NCBI RefSeq assembly: GCF_003254575.1
Contig: NZ_QJUA01000005.1
Span: 149,596-213,595 of the forward strand
Length of the DNA: 64,000 bases
Source: Mycobacterium kyogaense
GTDB taxonomy: Bacteria; Actinomycetota; Actinomycetes; Mycobacteriales; Mycobacteriaceae
Direction: 5' to 3'
Each line of letters begins with the position of its first letter. Position 1 is the first letter of the stretch. The notes under the pieces were generated by a model. That model ran no database searches. It saw nothing but the letters and a program-made list of their open reading frames with translations, and had not been told where the DNA came from. The translations under genes were made by a program, and so were the position numbers. Of this stretch, positions 54,272 to 64,000 are shown piece after piece.

Positions 54272-54638
54272 GCAGAGCTGCTGCGACACGCCCGAGGGCG
54301 ACTGACCAGGGAAAATTTCTCGACACACCCGCCTGTGGCGGGTGTGACAACGGTTGACGAAATGGTCAGCGACGGCCGTCATCCCGAGTTCGCGAGAAAA
54401 CAGCTCATGAGCAGGGGTTTCCGTCGCAGCGGTCGATTTCGGCAAGCGCTCGCCGCGCCGACGCGCCGAGCCCGCCGCTCACCCCGTTGCGCCCTACACG
54501 CTGGGCTTTTGGTCGCAGAACCCGGGGGTGGGGTTAGCTTTCGTCAGCCCGCGTGGGTACGGTCGTCCACGCTGGCTGGTTCGCGATCCACCACGACCAG
54601 TCGAGAGAAAAACAGATGGTGACGATACGGAGGAACCC
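54272..54638. other. Intergenic region upstream of mihF
   Basis: 367 bases without a supported gene. It contains the pyrF terminator hairpin and presumably the mihF promoter. TTGACG at 54353-54358 could be a -35 box, but no convincing -10 stands at 17 bases. An upstream in-frame ATG at 54528 would add 37 residues (MGLAFVSPRGYGRPRW...) to mihF; I regard it as leader because the family starts at MALPQLT. Confidence 0.6.
54324..54346 (+). terminator. Hairpin terminator after the pyr operon
   Basis: CACACCCGCC and GGCGGGTGTG form a perfect 10-bp stem with a TGT loop, 53 bases after the pyrF stop. There is no T-run, as common for mycobacterial intrinsic terminators. It would separate the pyr operon from mihF. 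Confidence 0.65.
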
Positions 54639-54956
54639 GTGGCCCTTCCCCAGTTGACCGACGAACAGCGCGCGGCAGCGTTGGAGAAGGCTGCTGCCGC
54701 ACGTCGAGCGCGTGCCGAGCTCAAGGATCGGCTCAAGCGCGGCGGCACCAACCTCAAGCAGGTCCTCAAGGACGCCGAGACCGACGAGGTCCTGGGCAAG
54801 ATGAAGGTCTCCGCTCTGCTGGAGGCTCTGCCCAAGGTCGGCAAGGTCAAGGCGCAGGAGATCATGACCGAGCTCGAGATCGCCCCGACCCGCAGGCTGC
54901 GTGGCCTGGGTGATCGCCAGCGCAAGGCCCTGCTGGAAAAGTTCGACTTCTCGTAA
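54639..54956 (+). CDS. mihF: Mycobacterial integration host factor
   Basis: 105 residues starting [20 protein letters not shown] with CGGAGGA (54628-54634) before GTG. The sequence continues [44 protein letters not shown] and ends [20 protein letters not shown], close to the known mIHF, a lysine/arginine-rich, helical, nucleoid-associated DNA-binding protein essential in M. tuberculosis and unrelated to enteric IHF. Stands upstream of gmk, 10 bases away. Confidence 0.96.
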   Translation: MALPQLTDEQRAAALEKAAAARRARAELKDRLKRGGTNLKQVLKDAETDEVLGKMKVSALLEALPKVGKVKAQEIMTELEIAPTRRLRGLGDRQRKALLEKFDFS

Positions 54957-54966
54957 AGGGAGGTCA

Positions 54967-55578
54967 GTGAGCGAAGGCGGGGGGCCGGATACGCACCCAC
55001 GGGCTCCGGTCCTGGTGCTGTCCGGCCCATCTGCCGTCGGTAAATCGACCGTCGTGAAATGCGTGCGGGATCGCGTCGCCGACCTGCACTTCAGCGTGTC
55101 GGTGACCACCCGGGCGCCGCGGCCGGGCGAGATCGACGGCATCGACTATTCGTTTGTCTCGCCCGAGCGATTCCAGCAGCTCATCGACGATGGTGAGCTG
55201 CTGGAGTGGGCGGAGATCCACGGCGGCTTACACCGTTCCGGTACGCCGGCCGCCCCGGTCCGCGCCGCCACGGCGGAGGGCCGTCCCGTACTGATCGAGG
55301 TCGATCTGGCCGGGGCGCGGGCGGTGAAGGCCGCCATGCCGGAGGCGTTGACGGTGTTCCTCGCGCCACCCAGCTGGGAGGCACTGGAGCACCGATTGAC
55401 CGGCCGCGGCACCGAGACTGCCGAGGTGATGGCCCGCCGACTGGCGACCGCCCGCACCGAATTGGCCGCTCAGGGCGACTTCGACGAGGTCGTCGTCAAC
55501 ACGGAAGTGGAATCGGCGTGCGCTGCGTTGGTATCCTTGCTGGTGGCCCGCACACCGGTGCGTCCCGATCAGTCTTGA
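54967..55578 (+). CDS. gmk: Guanylate kinase
   Basis: 203 residues. [19 protein letters not shown] carries the P-loop (residues ~18-28), [20 protein letters not shown] the GMP-binding region and [12 protein letters not shown] the following conserved segment. It phosphorylates GMP to GDP. GTG 54967 follows GGGAGG closely (3-4 bases), and gives a short disordered N-terminus [13 protein letters not shown]; the upstream frame runs into mihF. Co-directional with rpoZ. Confidence 0.95.
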   Translation: MSEGGGPDTHPRAPVLVLSGPSAVGKSTVVKCVRDRVADLHFSVSVTTRAPRPGEIDGIDYSFVSPERFQQLIDDGELLEWAEIHGGLHRSGTPAAPVRAATAEGRPVLIEVDLAGARAVKAAMPEALTVFLAPPSWEALEHRLTGRGTETAEVMARRLATARTELAAQGDFDEVVVNTEVESACAALVSLLVARTPVRPDQS

Positions 55579-55622
55579 TCAGTAGTGAATTTCTCGATTC
55601 GAATCGCCAGGAGATCTTTTTC

Positions 55623-55937
55623 GTGAGCACCCCGCACGCCGACACGCGGCTGGCCGCCGTGGACCTCGATCCGTCCGCCGCCAGCGCCTACGACACGCCG
55701 TTGGGCATCACCAACCCGCCCATCGACGAGTTGCTGGACCGCGCGTCGAGCAAGTACGCGCTGGTGATCTACGCAGCCAAACGTGCACGTCAGATCAACG
55801 ATTACTACAACCAGCTCGGTGACGGGATCCTCGAGTACGTCGGCCCGCTCGTCGAGCCGGGACTGCAGGAGAAGCCGCTCTCGATCGCGATGCGCGAGAT
55901 CCACGAGGACCTGCTCGAGCACACCGAGGGCGAGTAG
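55623..55937 (+). CDS. rpoZ: RNA polymerase omega subunit
   Basis: 104 residues. [34 protein letters not shown] is the highly conserved omega core, followed by [18 protein letters not shown]. Omega wraps the beta-prime C-terminus and aids RNA polymerase assembly. GTG 55623 ([16 protein letters not shown]) has AGGAGA upstream. It sits between gmk and coaBC as in all mycobacteria. Confidence 0.96.
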   Translation: MSTPHADTRLAAVDLDPSAASAYDTPLGITNPPIDELLDRASSKYALVIYAAKRARQINDYYNQLGDGILEYVGPLVEPGLQEKPLSIAMREIHEDLLEHTEGE

Positions 55938-55955
55938 AAGCGGCTGCGGCCCACC

Positions 55956-57200
55956 ATGGCCGATCGCAAGCGGATCATCGTCGGCGTCGCCGGCGGCATC
56001 GCCGCCTACAAGGCGGCGACCGTGGTCCGCCAGCTCACCGAGGCCGGCCACTCCGTACGGGTGGTGCCCACTGAATCCGCACTCAAGTTCGTCGGCGCGG
56101 CCACCTTCGAGGCACTGTCCGGTAATCCCGTGCACACGGGCGTCTTCGACGACGTCCACGAAGTCCCGCATGTTCGGATCGGGCAGGGTGCCGACCTCGT
56201 CGTCGTGGCACCGGCCACCGCTGACCTGCTGGCCCGCGCCACGATCGGGCGCGCCGACGACCTGCTCACCGCGACGCTGCTGACCGCGCGATGTCCGGTG
56301 CTGTACGCACCCGCGATGCACACCGAGATGTGGTTCCACCCGGCGACGGTCGAGAACGTCGCGACCCTGCGGCGCCGCGGCGCGGTGGTGATGGAACCCG
56401 CGTCGGGCCGGCTCACCGGCGCCGACACCGGTCCCGGCCGACTACCGGAGGCCGAGGAGATCAGCACCCTGGCCCAGCTGCTCCTGGCGCGCGGCGACGC
56501 GCTGCCCTACGACCTGGCCGGGGTGAAGGTGCTGGTGACCGCCGGCGGCACCCGCGAGCCGATCGATCCCGTCCGGTTCATCGGTAACCGCAGTTCAGGC
56601 AAACAGGGCTATGCACTGGCCCGCGTGATGGCCCAGCGCGGCGCGGACGTGACGCTGATCGCCGGGCACACCGCCGGGCTGATCGATCCGGCCGGCGTGC
56701 ACGTCGAGCACGTCGGGTCGGCCACCCAGCTCCGCGACGCGGTGTCCAAGCATGCCGCGGCGGCCAACGTGCTGGTGATGGCGGCGGCGGTCGCCGATTT
56801 CCGGCCCGCCAACCCGGTGCTCACCAAGATCAAGAAGGGCCCGGCCGGCGAGGGTGAGCCCACCATCGAGCTGATCCGCAACGACGACGTGCTCGCCGGC
56901 GCGGTGCGCGCCCGCGACGACGGGCAACTACCCAACATGCGTGCCATCGTCGGCTTCGCCGCAGAAACCGGCGACGCCAACGGAGACGTGCTGTTCCACG
57001 CGCGCGCCAAGCTCGCCCGCAAAGGGTGCGATCTTCTCGTCGTCAACGCCGTCGGCGAGAACCGGGCCTTCGAGGTCGACCACAACGACGGCTGGCTACT
57101 GTCCGCCGACGGCACGGAGGCCGCGCTGGAGCACGGTTCGAAGACGGTGATGGCGAGCCGTATTGTGGACGCGATCGCCGGCTTCCTGCAGAGCAGGTGA
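55956..57200 (+). CDS. coaBC: Bifunctional phosphopantothenoylcysteine decarboxylase / phosphopantothenate-cysteine ligase
   Basis: 414 residues. CoaC half: VGVAGGIAAYKAATVVRQLTEAG, VVAPATADLLARATIGRADDLL and the active-site ACPMHTxMW-type APAMHTEMW plus EPASGRLTGADTGPGRLPE. CoaB half: VLVTAGGTREPIDPVRFIGNRSSGKQG, followed by AAVADFRP and the lysine-rich KIKKG. It makes 4'-phosphopantetheine, precursor of CoA; also named dfp. Its start is 18 bases after rpoZ. Confidence 0.96.
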   Translation: MADRKRIIVGVAGGIAAYKAATVVRQLTEAGHSVRVVPTESALKFVGAATFEALSGNPVHTGVFDDVHEVPHVRIGQGADLVVVAPATADLLARATIGRADDLLTATLLTARCPVLYAPAMHTEMWFHPATVENVATLRRRGAVVMEPASGRLTGADTGPGRLPEAEEISTLAQLLLARGDALPYDLAGVKVLVTAGGTREPIDPVRFIGNRSSGKQGYALARVMAQRGADVTLIAGHTAGLIDPAGVHVEHVGSATQLRDAVSKHAAAANVLVMAAAVADFRPANPVLTKIKKGPAGEGEPTIELIRNDDVLAGAVRARDDGQLPNMRAIVGFAAETGDANGDVLFHARAKLARKGCDLLVVNAVGENRAFEVDHNDGWLLSADGTEAALEHGSKTVMASRIVDAIAGFLQSR

Positions 57201-57317
57201 GCGGCGAACGACAGGCAAGGCGTGCGCATAAGGGTTGCGCGCCACCGGGGGACACGCTTGGGTGCTTAAGGCGCCGCCGTGTGCCAGCACAGACAGTGGA
57301 ACTGAAAGGGATCGCAC

Positions 57318-58526
<1,209 letters not shown>

Positions 58527-58527
58527 C

Positions 58528-59445
58528 CTACTGCAGCGCTGTGCGCAATGCGTCCAGCGCCCGATCGGTGACCTCCGTCGCCGCAGGCACGACGCCGTAG
58601 TAGCCGAGGAAGCCGTGCACCAGCGTGTCGGCGGTGTACAGCTCGGCGTCGACCCCTGCGGCGGTGAGCAGCTCGGCGTAGCGGGCGCCGTCGTCGCGTA
58701 ACGGGTCGTGGCCTGCGACGACGATGTGTGCCGGCGCCAGACCGGTGAGGTCGCCCCGGGCGGGGACGAGCGTGGCGGGCGGCTGCGTCAGGTCGGTGTC
58801 GCCGACGTACCAGCGGGTGAACCCCTTGCATTCGGCCAGCCCGAGGATCGGGGCATCGGCGTTCTCGGTGAACGACGGCAACGACGTGTCGAAGGTCGTC
58901 GACGGATACCACAGCAGCTGGAACCGCAGCGGGATGCCGCTGTCGCGGGCCTGCTGGGCGACCACCGCGGCCAGGTTGCCGCCGGCGGAATCGCCGGCCA
59001 CCGCGACGCGCGACGGGTCGCCGCCGTAGTCGCCCGCCCGGTCGGCCACCCACTGAGCGGCCGCCCAGACGTCCTCGACCGCCGCCGGGTACGGATGTTC
59101 CGGTGCGAGCCGGTAGTCGACCGACACCACCAGCGCCTCGGCACGCACGGCGTGCAGGCGCGCCGCCGCGTCGTAGGTGTCGAGGTCACCCACCGACCAC
59201 CCTCCGCCGTGGATGAAGATCACCACCGGCAGCACCGCCGCGTCGGTCGCCGGCCGGTAGATGCGGACGGGCACCGGGCCTGCGGGTCCGGTGATGCTCT
59301 GCTCGGTCGTCGTGACCTCCGGGAACACCTCCGCCCGCGGCAGCTCGGCGAAACGGCGCCGCGCGGACTCCGGCCCGCCGTCGGTGGTCAGTCGGAACGG
59401 CACCGCGTCGAGCACCTTCGCGAGCACGGGATCGAGGTCAGCCAT
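58528..59445 (-). CDS. HSL-family esterase (NlhH/LipH-like alpha/beta hydrolase)
   Basis: 305 residues, alpha/beta hydrolase. The oxyanion-hole HGGGWSVGD, nucleophile elbow [11 protein letters not shown], and the late catalytic Asp (GHDPLRDDG) and His ([11 protein letters not shown]) make a complete triad. These hormone-sensitive-lipase-like enzymes hydrolyse short-chain esters in the cytoplasm. The ATG at 59445 ([16 protein letters not shown]) is preferred; the longer frame upstream overlaps divergent gene space. The location beside metK parallels lipH (Rv1399c) of M. tuberculosis. Confidence 0.92.
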   Translation of the reverse strand: MADLDPVLAKVLDAVPFRLTTDGGPESARRRFAELPRAEVFPEVTTTEQSITGPAGPVPVRIYRPATDAAVLPVVIFIHGGGWSVGDLDTYDAAARLHAVRAEALVVSVDYRLAPEHPYPAAVEDVWAAAQWVADRAGDYGGDPSRVAVAGDSAGGNLAAVVAQQARDSGIPLRFQLLWYPSTTFDTSLPSFTENADAPILGLAECKGFTRWYVGDTDLTQPPATLVPARGDLTGLAPAHIVVAGHDPLRDDGARYAELLTAAGVDAELYTADTLVHGFLGYYGVVPAATEVTDRALDALRTALQ

Positions 59446-59487
59446 GGCCCACACGGTAGCCGCCGCGGTTTTAGTAGGTTCGCACCT

Positions 59488-60195
59488 GTGACGACTCGCC
59501 GTACCGCCCTGTGGGGAGCCGCAGCCGCGGTGGCCGCTGCGTACGGGGTGTTCCTGATCGTCACGGCGACGCAGGTCCCCGCCGGTACCGAGCTCACGGG
59601 ACGGTTCGGCGCCCAGCCTGCGGTCAAGGCGCTGGCCGCGGTCCTGCTCGCCGCCGCGGCGCTCACCCACCCGATCGCGCGCGAGCGGCGCTGGCTGGTG
59701 GGGGCGCTGCTGTTCTCCGCCGCGGGTGACTTCCTGCTGGCGATGCCGTGGTGGGAGCCGTCGTTCGTGCTGGGGCTCGCTGCGTTCCTGGTGGCGCACG
59801 TGTGCTTCCTGGTCACGCTGTGGCCGCTCGTGAGGGCCACGCCGGTCCGCGGGGCCGCGGCCGGGGTGACCGTGCTGGCCTGCGCGGGCCTGCTGGTGTG
59901 GTTCTGGCCGCGGCTGGTGGCCGACGGGATGGCGGTGCCGGTGACGGCGTACATCGCGGTGCTGGGCGCGATGGTGTGCACGGCGCTGCTCGCCGACCTA
60001 CCGACCCCGTGGACCGCCATGGGCGCGGTGTGTTTCGCGGTGTCCGACGCGATGATCGGCATCGGCCGGTTCGTTCTCGGCGACGAGACGCTGGCGGTGC
60101 CGATCTGGTGGGTCTACGCGGCGTCACTGCTGCTGATCAGCGCGGGTGTGCTGTTCGGCCGGTCGTCCGAGCCCTCTGCTAGACCTGCGGGGTGA
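59488..60195 (+). CDS. YhhN family membrane protein (lysoplasmalogenase-like)
   Basis: 235 residues and about eight short membrane helices. The family pattern includes [50 protein letters not shown] with conserved Asp and His, and [16 protein letters not shown]. Human TMEM86B of this family hydrolyses lysoplasmalogens; the bacterial substrate is uncertain. GTG 59488 start. Its stop overlaps the priA start (GTGA), so it is co-expressed with priA. Confidence 0.85.
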   Translation: MTTRRTALWGAAAAVAAAYGVFLIVTATQVPAGTELTGRFGAQPAVKALAAVLLAAAALTHPIARERRWLVGALLFSAAGDFLLAMPWWEPSFVLGLAAFLVAHVCFLVTLWPLVRATPVRGAAAGVTVLACAGLLVWFWPRLVADGMAVPVTAYIAVLGAMVCTALLADLPTPWTAMGAVCFAVSDAMIGIGRFVLGDETLAVPIWWVYAASLLLISAGVLFGRSSEPSARPAG

Positions 60196-62192
60196 CCGTC
60201 GGACGGCAGGCAGCCGAGCACGAGCCCATCGCGCGGGTGCTGCCGATGCTCACGGTGCCGCACCTGGATCGGGAGTTCGACTACCTGGTCGCCGCGGAGA
60301 TGTCCGACGACGCCCAGCCGGGGGTTCGGGTCAAGGTGCGGTTCAACGGTCGACTCGTCGACGCGTTCGTGCTGGAACGCCGGTCGGAGACCGACCACAC
60401 CGGCCGGCTCGGCTGGTTGGAGAAGGTGGTGTCCGCGCAGCCGGTGCTGACGCACGACGTGCGCCGGCTCGTCGACGCCGTCGCCGCGCGGTACGCCGGC
60501 ACTCGCGCCGACGTGCTGCGGCTGGCGATCCCGCCGCGGCACGCGACCGTCGAGAAGAAGCCGCCGGTGCCGCTGGACCCCTTGGTCGCGGCCGAGGTCG
60601 ACGCCGCCGCGTGGTCGGCCTACAGCGGCGGCGCGCAGTTCATCGGAGCGCTGCGGGACGGCCGCGCCGCTCGCGCGGTGTGGCAGGCGCTGCCGGGCGA
60701 TGCGTGGGCGGCGCGGCTGGCCGAGGCCGCGGCGGTGACGGTGCACGCGGGCCGGTCGGTGCTCGCCGTGGTCCCCGATCAGCGCGACGTCGACCGGCTC
60801 GCAGCGGCGTGCGGTGAACTCGTCGACGCCCGGCGGGTGGTGGCGCTGTCAGCCGGGTTGGGCCCCTCGGAGCGGTATCGCCGGTGGCTCGCGGTGCTGC
60901 GCGGCGACGCCCGGGTGGTCATCGGGACGCGCAGTGCCGTGTTCGCGCCGGTGGTCGACCTCGGCCTGGTGCTGATGTGGGACGACGGCGATGATTCGCT
61001 GGCCGAACCGCGCGCTCCGTATCCGCATGCCCGCGAGGTCGCGATGCTGCGCGCACACCAGGTGCGCTGCGCTGCGGTCATCGGTGGCCACGCGCGCACC
61101 GCCGAGGCGCAGGCGCTGGTTCGCAGCGGGTGGGCCCACGATCTGACCGCGCCTCGGCAGACGGTCCGGACGTGCTCGCCGCGGGTGATCGCGCTCGAGG
61201 ACAGCGCCTACGCGCAGGAGCGCGACGCAGCCGCCCGTACGGCGCGGCTGCCGTCGGTCGCACTCGACGCCGCCCGCGCCGCCCTGAAAGTCGACGCACC
61301 GGTGCTGGTGCAGGTGCCGCGGCGCGGATACGTGCCTGCGCTGTCGTGCGCGCGCTGCCGCACCGTCGCGCGCTGCCGGCACTGCACCGGCCCGCTGTCG
61401 CTGGCCAGTCGTGACGCGGCCGGGGCGGTGTGCCGGTGGTGTGGACGTGAAGAGCTCGCGCTGCGCTGCGCACGGTGTGGCTCGGACGCGGTGCGTGCGG
61501 TGGTGGTCGGGGCCCGGCGCACCGCCGAGGAACTGGGTCGGGCGTTCCCGGGCATCGCGGTGGTCACCTCCGGCGGTGAGGCCGTGGTGGAGTCCGTGCC
61601 GCAGCGCGCGGCGGTGGTCGTCGCCACCCCGGGCGTCGAGCCCGTCGCCACCGGCGGGTACGGAGCGGCCCTGCTGCTCGACAGCTGGGCGCTGCTGGGC
61701 CGGCAGGACCTGCGCGCGGCCGAGGACACGCTGCGCCGGTGGATGTCGGCGGCGGCGCTGGTCCGCCGCCGCGGAGACGGGGGAGTCGTGGTCGTGGTCG
61801 CCGAGTCCGCGATCCCGACCGTGCAGGCGCTGATCCGCTGGGACCCGGTCGGCCACGCCGACGACGAACTCGAAGGGCGTGCGGAGGTGGGGCTGCCGCC
61901 CGCGGTGCACATGGCCGCCGTCGACGGCGCCGCCGACGCGGTCCACGCGCTGCTCGACGGCGCCGCCCTGCCGGCGGGTGCGGATCTGCTCGGGCCTGTG
62001 GATCTTCCGGTGGGCGTGCGCCGGCCGCCCGGCGTCGCACCCGAGCACCCGGTGATCCGCATGCTGGTGCGCGCGGCACGGTCCGACGGCCTGGCATTGG
62101 CCGCGGCCCTGCGCAAGGCCACCGCGGTGCACAGCGCGCGCCACGACCACGAGCCGGTACGTATCCAGATCGATCCGTTGCACATAGGGTGA
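60192..62192 (+). CDS. priA: PriA-type primosomal protein N' lacking helicase motifs
   Basis: 666 residues. The 3'-DNA-binding N-terminal domain ([41 protein letters not shown]) and the zinc-binding region with four CxxC pairs ([33 protein letters not shown]) are well kept. However the Walker A site expected in motif I is replaced by a sequence around residue ~160 without G-x-x-x-G-K-S/T, and the DEAH box reads WDDGDD. This is the actinobacterial, probably ATPase-inactive PriA. It would serve as a primosome scaffold in replication restart. Overlaps the next gene by one base. Confidence 0.9.
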   Translation: MTVGRQAAEHEPIARVLPMLTVPHLDREFDYLVAAEMSDDAQPGVRVKVRFNGRLVDAFVLERRSETDHTGRLGWLEKVVSAQPVLTHDVRRLVDAVAARYAGTRADVLRLAIPPRHATVEKKPPVPLDPLVAAEVDAAAWSAYSGGAQFIGALRDGRAARAVWQALPGDAWAARLAEAAAVTVHAGRSVLAVVPDQRDVDRLAAACGELVDARRVVALSAGLGPSERYRRWLAVLRGDARVVIGTRSAVFAPVVDLGLVLMWDDGDDSLAEPRAPYPHAREVAMLRAHQVRCAAVIGGHARTAEAQALVRSGWAHDLTAPRQTVRTCSPRVIALEDSAYAQERDAAARTARLPSVALDAARAALKVDAPVLVQVPRRGYVPALSCARCRTVARCRHCTGPLSLASRDAAGAVCRWCGREELALRCARCGSDAVRAVVVGARRTAEELGRAFPGIAVVTSGGEAVVESVPQRAAVVVATPGVEPVATGGYGAALLLDSWALLGRQDLRAAEDTLRRWMSAAALVRRRGDGGVVVVVAESAIPTVQALIRWDPVGHADDELEGRAEVGLPPAVHMAAVDGAADAVHALLDGAALPAGADLLGPVDLPVGVRRPPGVAPEHPVIRMLVRAARSDGLALAAALRKATAVHSARHDHEPVRIQIDPLHIG

Positions 62193-64000
62193 TGCGCATG
62201 TCCGTGCGGCGGCTGATCAAGGCGTCGATCCCGCTGTTGCTCATCGCATTCGGGCTGCTGTGGCCACTGCTGTTCACCGGCGGGAGCGGCGACGGTCCGG
62301 CGCTCGAGGATCCCGTGGTGATCAGCGACTACCGCATGACCGCCACGGTGGATGCGGCCGGGGACATGACCGCGGTCGAGACCATCACCGCGCAGGTCTA
62401 CACCACGGATCGGCACGGCATCTTCCGGTACTGGGATATGGCCAACCGCAACGACTCTCACCTTCGCCAGCCGCCGGAGATCACCTCCATCGCGTTGGAC
62501 GGCGCACCGGTGCCCTATCAGATGCTGTGGGAGGACGGCAGACGCTTCCGTGTCGCGAAGATCGGTGACCCCGATCGGACACTGTCCGACGGTGGCCATG
62601 TCTTCGAGATCGCCTACCGCATCCGCGGGGTACTGGATCCGGGCGCCACCGGGGCCGATCACCGGTTCGCCCAGACCGTCGGCGCGCAAGAAAGCTCGCC
62701 GTCGGTGTTCTTCTGGAACGTCATCGCCCCGTCGTGGAACAACCGCATCGACCGGGCGGAGATCTCCGTGAGGCTGCCGGGTGCGGTCGGCGCGGTGCAG
62801 TGTTCGGTCGGCGCCGGCGTCGGACGTGCATGCGATGACCTGCGTGCTTCCGGCGACACCGTGGTGGCGACGGCGTCACAGCTCCCGCCGCGCACACCGG
62901 TCACCCTGCGCGCGGGCGTGGACGTGCAGACACCTCTCCGCTCGACACTGCCGTGGCCCTACACGTGGGACCGCATTCTCGGGCAGTCGGTCACCGGCGC
63001 GCTGTGGCTGCTCGGGCTCACCCTCGCCGCCGGGGCGGGGGCGGTGCTGTGGTTGCGCAGCGTGACCGAGCCGTCGCCGGGGTTCCCGCTGCAGTACGCG
63101 CCCCCGCCGGGGCTGGGGCCGGTACAGGTCGAGTACATCCGCACCGAGGCCGTGCCCGAGAACGGCCTGACGGCGACGTTGTTCTACCTCGCCGAGCGCA
63201 AACTCATCACGCTGCAGCAGCTGGGTGACAAAGAATGGAGGCTGCGCAGCATCGCCGAGCCCGGTCAGTGGTCGGGGCTCGACCCTGTCACCCTGGCCGT
63301 CGCCTCCCGGTTGAAGCTGATGAACTCCGGTAGCGAGTTCACGGCGAAGAAGACCGCGACGTCGGGGCAGAAGCTCAGCAAGGCCAAGGAAGACATGACG
63401 AAGGCCGTGCTGGCGTGGGCTCGCGATGGGGGTCTGCTGGTGGCACGCAGGAAGGAGCTGTGGCTGCGCGCGGCCAACGCGGTCGCGTTCCTGCTGATGC
63501 TCTGCGGCTTCTTCCGTTGGGGCTTCCCGATCACGCTGTGGGCGTTGCCCTTCGCGGTGTTCTTCGTGCTGACCGCGGCGTCGTGGCGCGACGGAGTGGG
63601 TTTCCGGCGCACCGCGGCAGGGCGCGAACTGTGGTCGCGCGCCGGTGGCTTCCATCGCGTGCTCGCGACGGACTCGGCCGAGACCCGCTTCGATTTCGCG
63701 GCCCGGCGTGATCTCTACACGGCGTACGTCCCGTTCGCGGTCGCGGGCGGAGTCGCGGCCGCGTGGGCCAAGAAGTACCAGGCCTACACGAACACCGCTG
63801 CACCGCAACCTGATTGGTACGTCTCCTCGAGTCCGTCGACGTCGTACTCGGCGGCGGGCAGCTCGGGTGGCGCGAACTTCGACAGTTTCGAATCGGCGTT
63901 GTCGTCGTCGATCGGCGCCTACACCGCCTCGCAGTCGTCGTCCTCGTCATCCTCCTCGGGTGGTGGTGGCGGCTTCAGCGGCGGTGGCGGCGGCGGGGGC
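62192..64000 (+). CDS. DUF2207 family membrane protein, cut by the window end
   Basis: At least 603 residues; open to the window edge with no stop. An N-terminal helix (ASIPLLLIAFGLLWPLLF) acts as signal or anchor, then an extracytoplasmic beta-rich domain starting VVISDYRMTATVDAAGDMTAVETI typical of DUF2207, a second helix around residue 270 (GALWLLGLTLAAGAGAVLW), a soluble part LTATLFYLAERKLITL, two further helices, and a Ser-run followed by a GGGGGFSGGGGGGG tail. DUF2207 proteins typically end in such glycine-rich tails; function unknown. ATG 62192 joins the priA stop (TGATG); ATG 62198 is an alternative. Confidence 0.82.
   Translation, partial: MRMSVRRLIKASIPLLLIAFGLLWPLLFTGGSGDGPALEDPVVISDYRMTATVDAAGDMTAVETITAQVYTTDRHGIFRYWDMANRNDSHLRQPPEITSIALDGAPVPYQMLWEDGRRFRVAKIGDPDRTLSDGGHVFEIAYRIRGVLDPGATGADHRFAQTVGAQESSPSVFFWNVIAPSWNNRIDRAEISVRLPGAVGAVQCSVGAGVGRACDDLRASGDTVVATASQLPPRTPVTLRAGVDVQTPLRSTLPWPYTWDRILGQSVTGALWLLGLTLAAGAGAVLWLRSVTEPSPGFPLQYAPPPGLGPVQVEYIRTEAVPENGLTATLFYLAERKLITLQQLGDKEWRLRSIAEPGQWSGLDPVTLAVASRLKLMNSGSEFTAKKTATSGQKLSKAKEDMTKAVLAWARDGGLLVARRKELWLRAANAVAFLLMLCGFFRWGFPITLWALPFAVFFVLTAASWRDGVGFRRTAAGRELWSRAGGFHRVLATDSAETRFDFAARRDLYTAYVPFAVAGGVAAAWAKKYQAYTNTAAPQPDWYVSSSPSTSYSAAGSSGGANFDSFESALSSSIGAYTASQSSSSSSSSGGGGGFSGGGGGGG

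Noticed and set aside
57201..57317. SAM riboswitch upstream of metK
   Set aside because: No conserved SAM-I/II/IV core or terminator was recognisable in the 117-base leader.

Overview
This is about 64 kb of very GC-rich DNA, densely packed with genes, from an actinobacterium of the Mycobacterium/Mycolicibacterium group, probably a fast-growing environmental type. The assignment rests on housekeeping blocks recognisable as the mycobacterial ones: yjbQ-alaS-ruvX-mltG-aroE-prepilin peptidase-aroC-aroK-aroB, then pepQ-efp-nusB, then pyrR-pyrB-pyrC-carA-carB-pyrF, then mihF-gmk-rpoZ-coaBC-metK and priA. An ATPase-dead PriA, the 105-residue mycobacterial integration host factor mihF and a DUF222/HNH protein of the 13E12 type support it. 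GTG starts and 1-4 base gene overlaps are common. I saw no tRNA, rRNA, insertion sequence, prophage or CRISPR array.

Layout. Positions 1-6.4 kb hold accessory metabolism: the end of a NagB-like deaminase, a beta-lactamase-fold hydrolase divergent from an APC permease, an F420-type nitroreductase-like protein, and a thiolase + DUF302 pair divergent from an HxlR regulator. Positions 6.4-14.8 kb, minus strand, hold a nine-gene carbohydrate or polyol uptake and catabolism operon: DeoR regulator, FGGY kinase, lipoprotein binding protein, two permeases, ATPase, short-chain dehydrogenase, BtpA-like protein and cupin. After a DUF389 membrane protein, positions 16-23.9 kb carry four translationally coupled genes: transglutaminase-DUF2126 fusion, circularly permuted ATP-grasp-alpha-E fusion, a second transglutaminase, and a zinc metallopeptidase. 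They look like a complete peptide-ligase/peptidase system of unknown product and are the most interesting part of the window.

Positions 24-28.7 kb hold DUF3097, rarA, an ArsR-SRPBCC pair behind a perfect 22-bp palindrome, an EF-G-binding-type zinc finger protein and a small GlsB-like membrane protein. Positions 28.8-40.9 kb are translation, cell wall and shikimate genes; a type II dehydroquinase gene, which I expect after aroB, is absent. Positions 41-45.6 kb are a small accessory island: CitE-like lyase, FAD monooxygenase, HNH protein and an esterase-like beta-lactamase homologue. Positions 45.6-54.3 kb are the pyrimidine operon with a clear PyrR-type translational control element in its leader. 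Positions 54.6-64 kb hold mihF, gmk, rpoZ, coaBC, metK, an NlhH-type esterase, a YhhN protein, priA and a DUF2207 membrane protein cut by the window end.

Basis: reading frames, motifs and spacings were read from the sequence. Family names, and comparisons with M. tuberculosis gene order and protein length, come from memory of those families and were not searched here.
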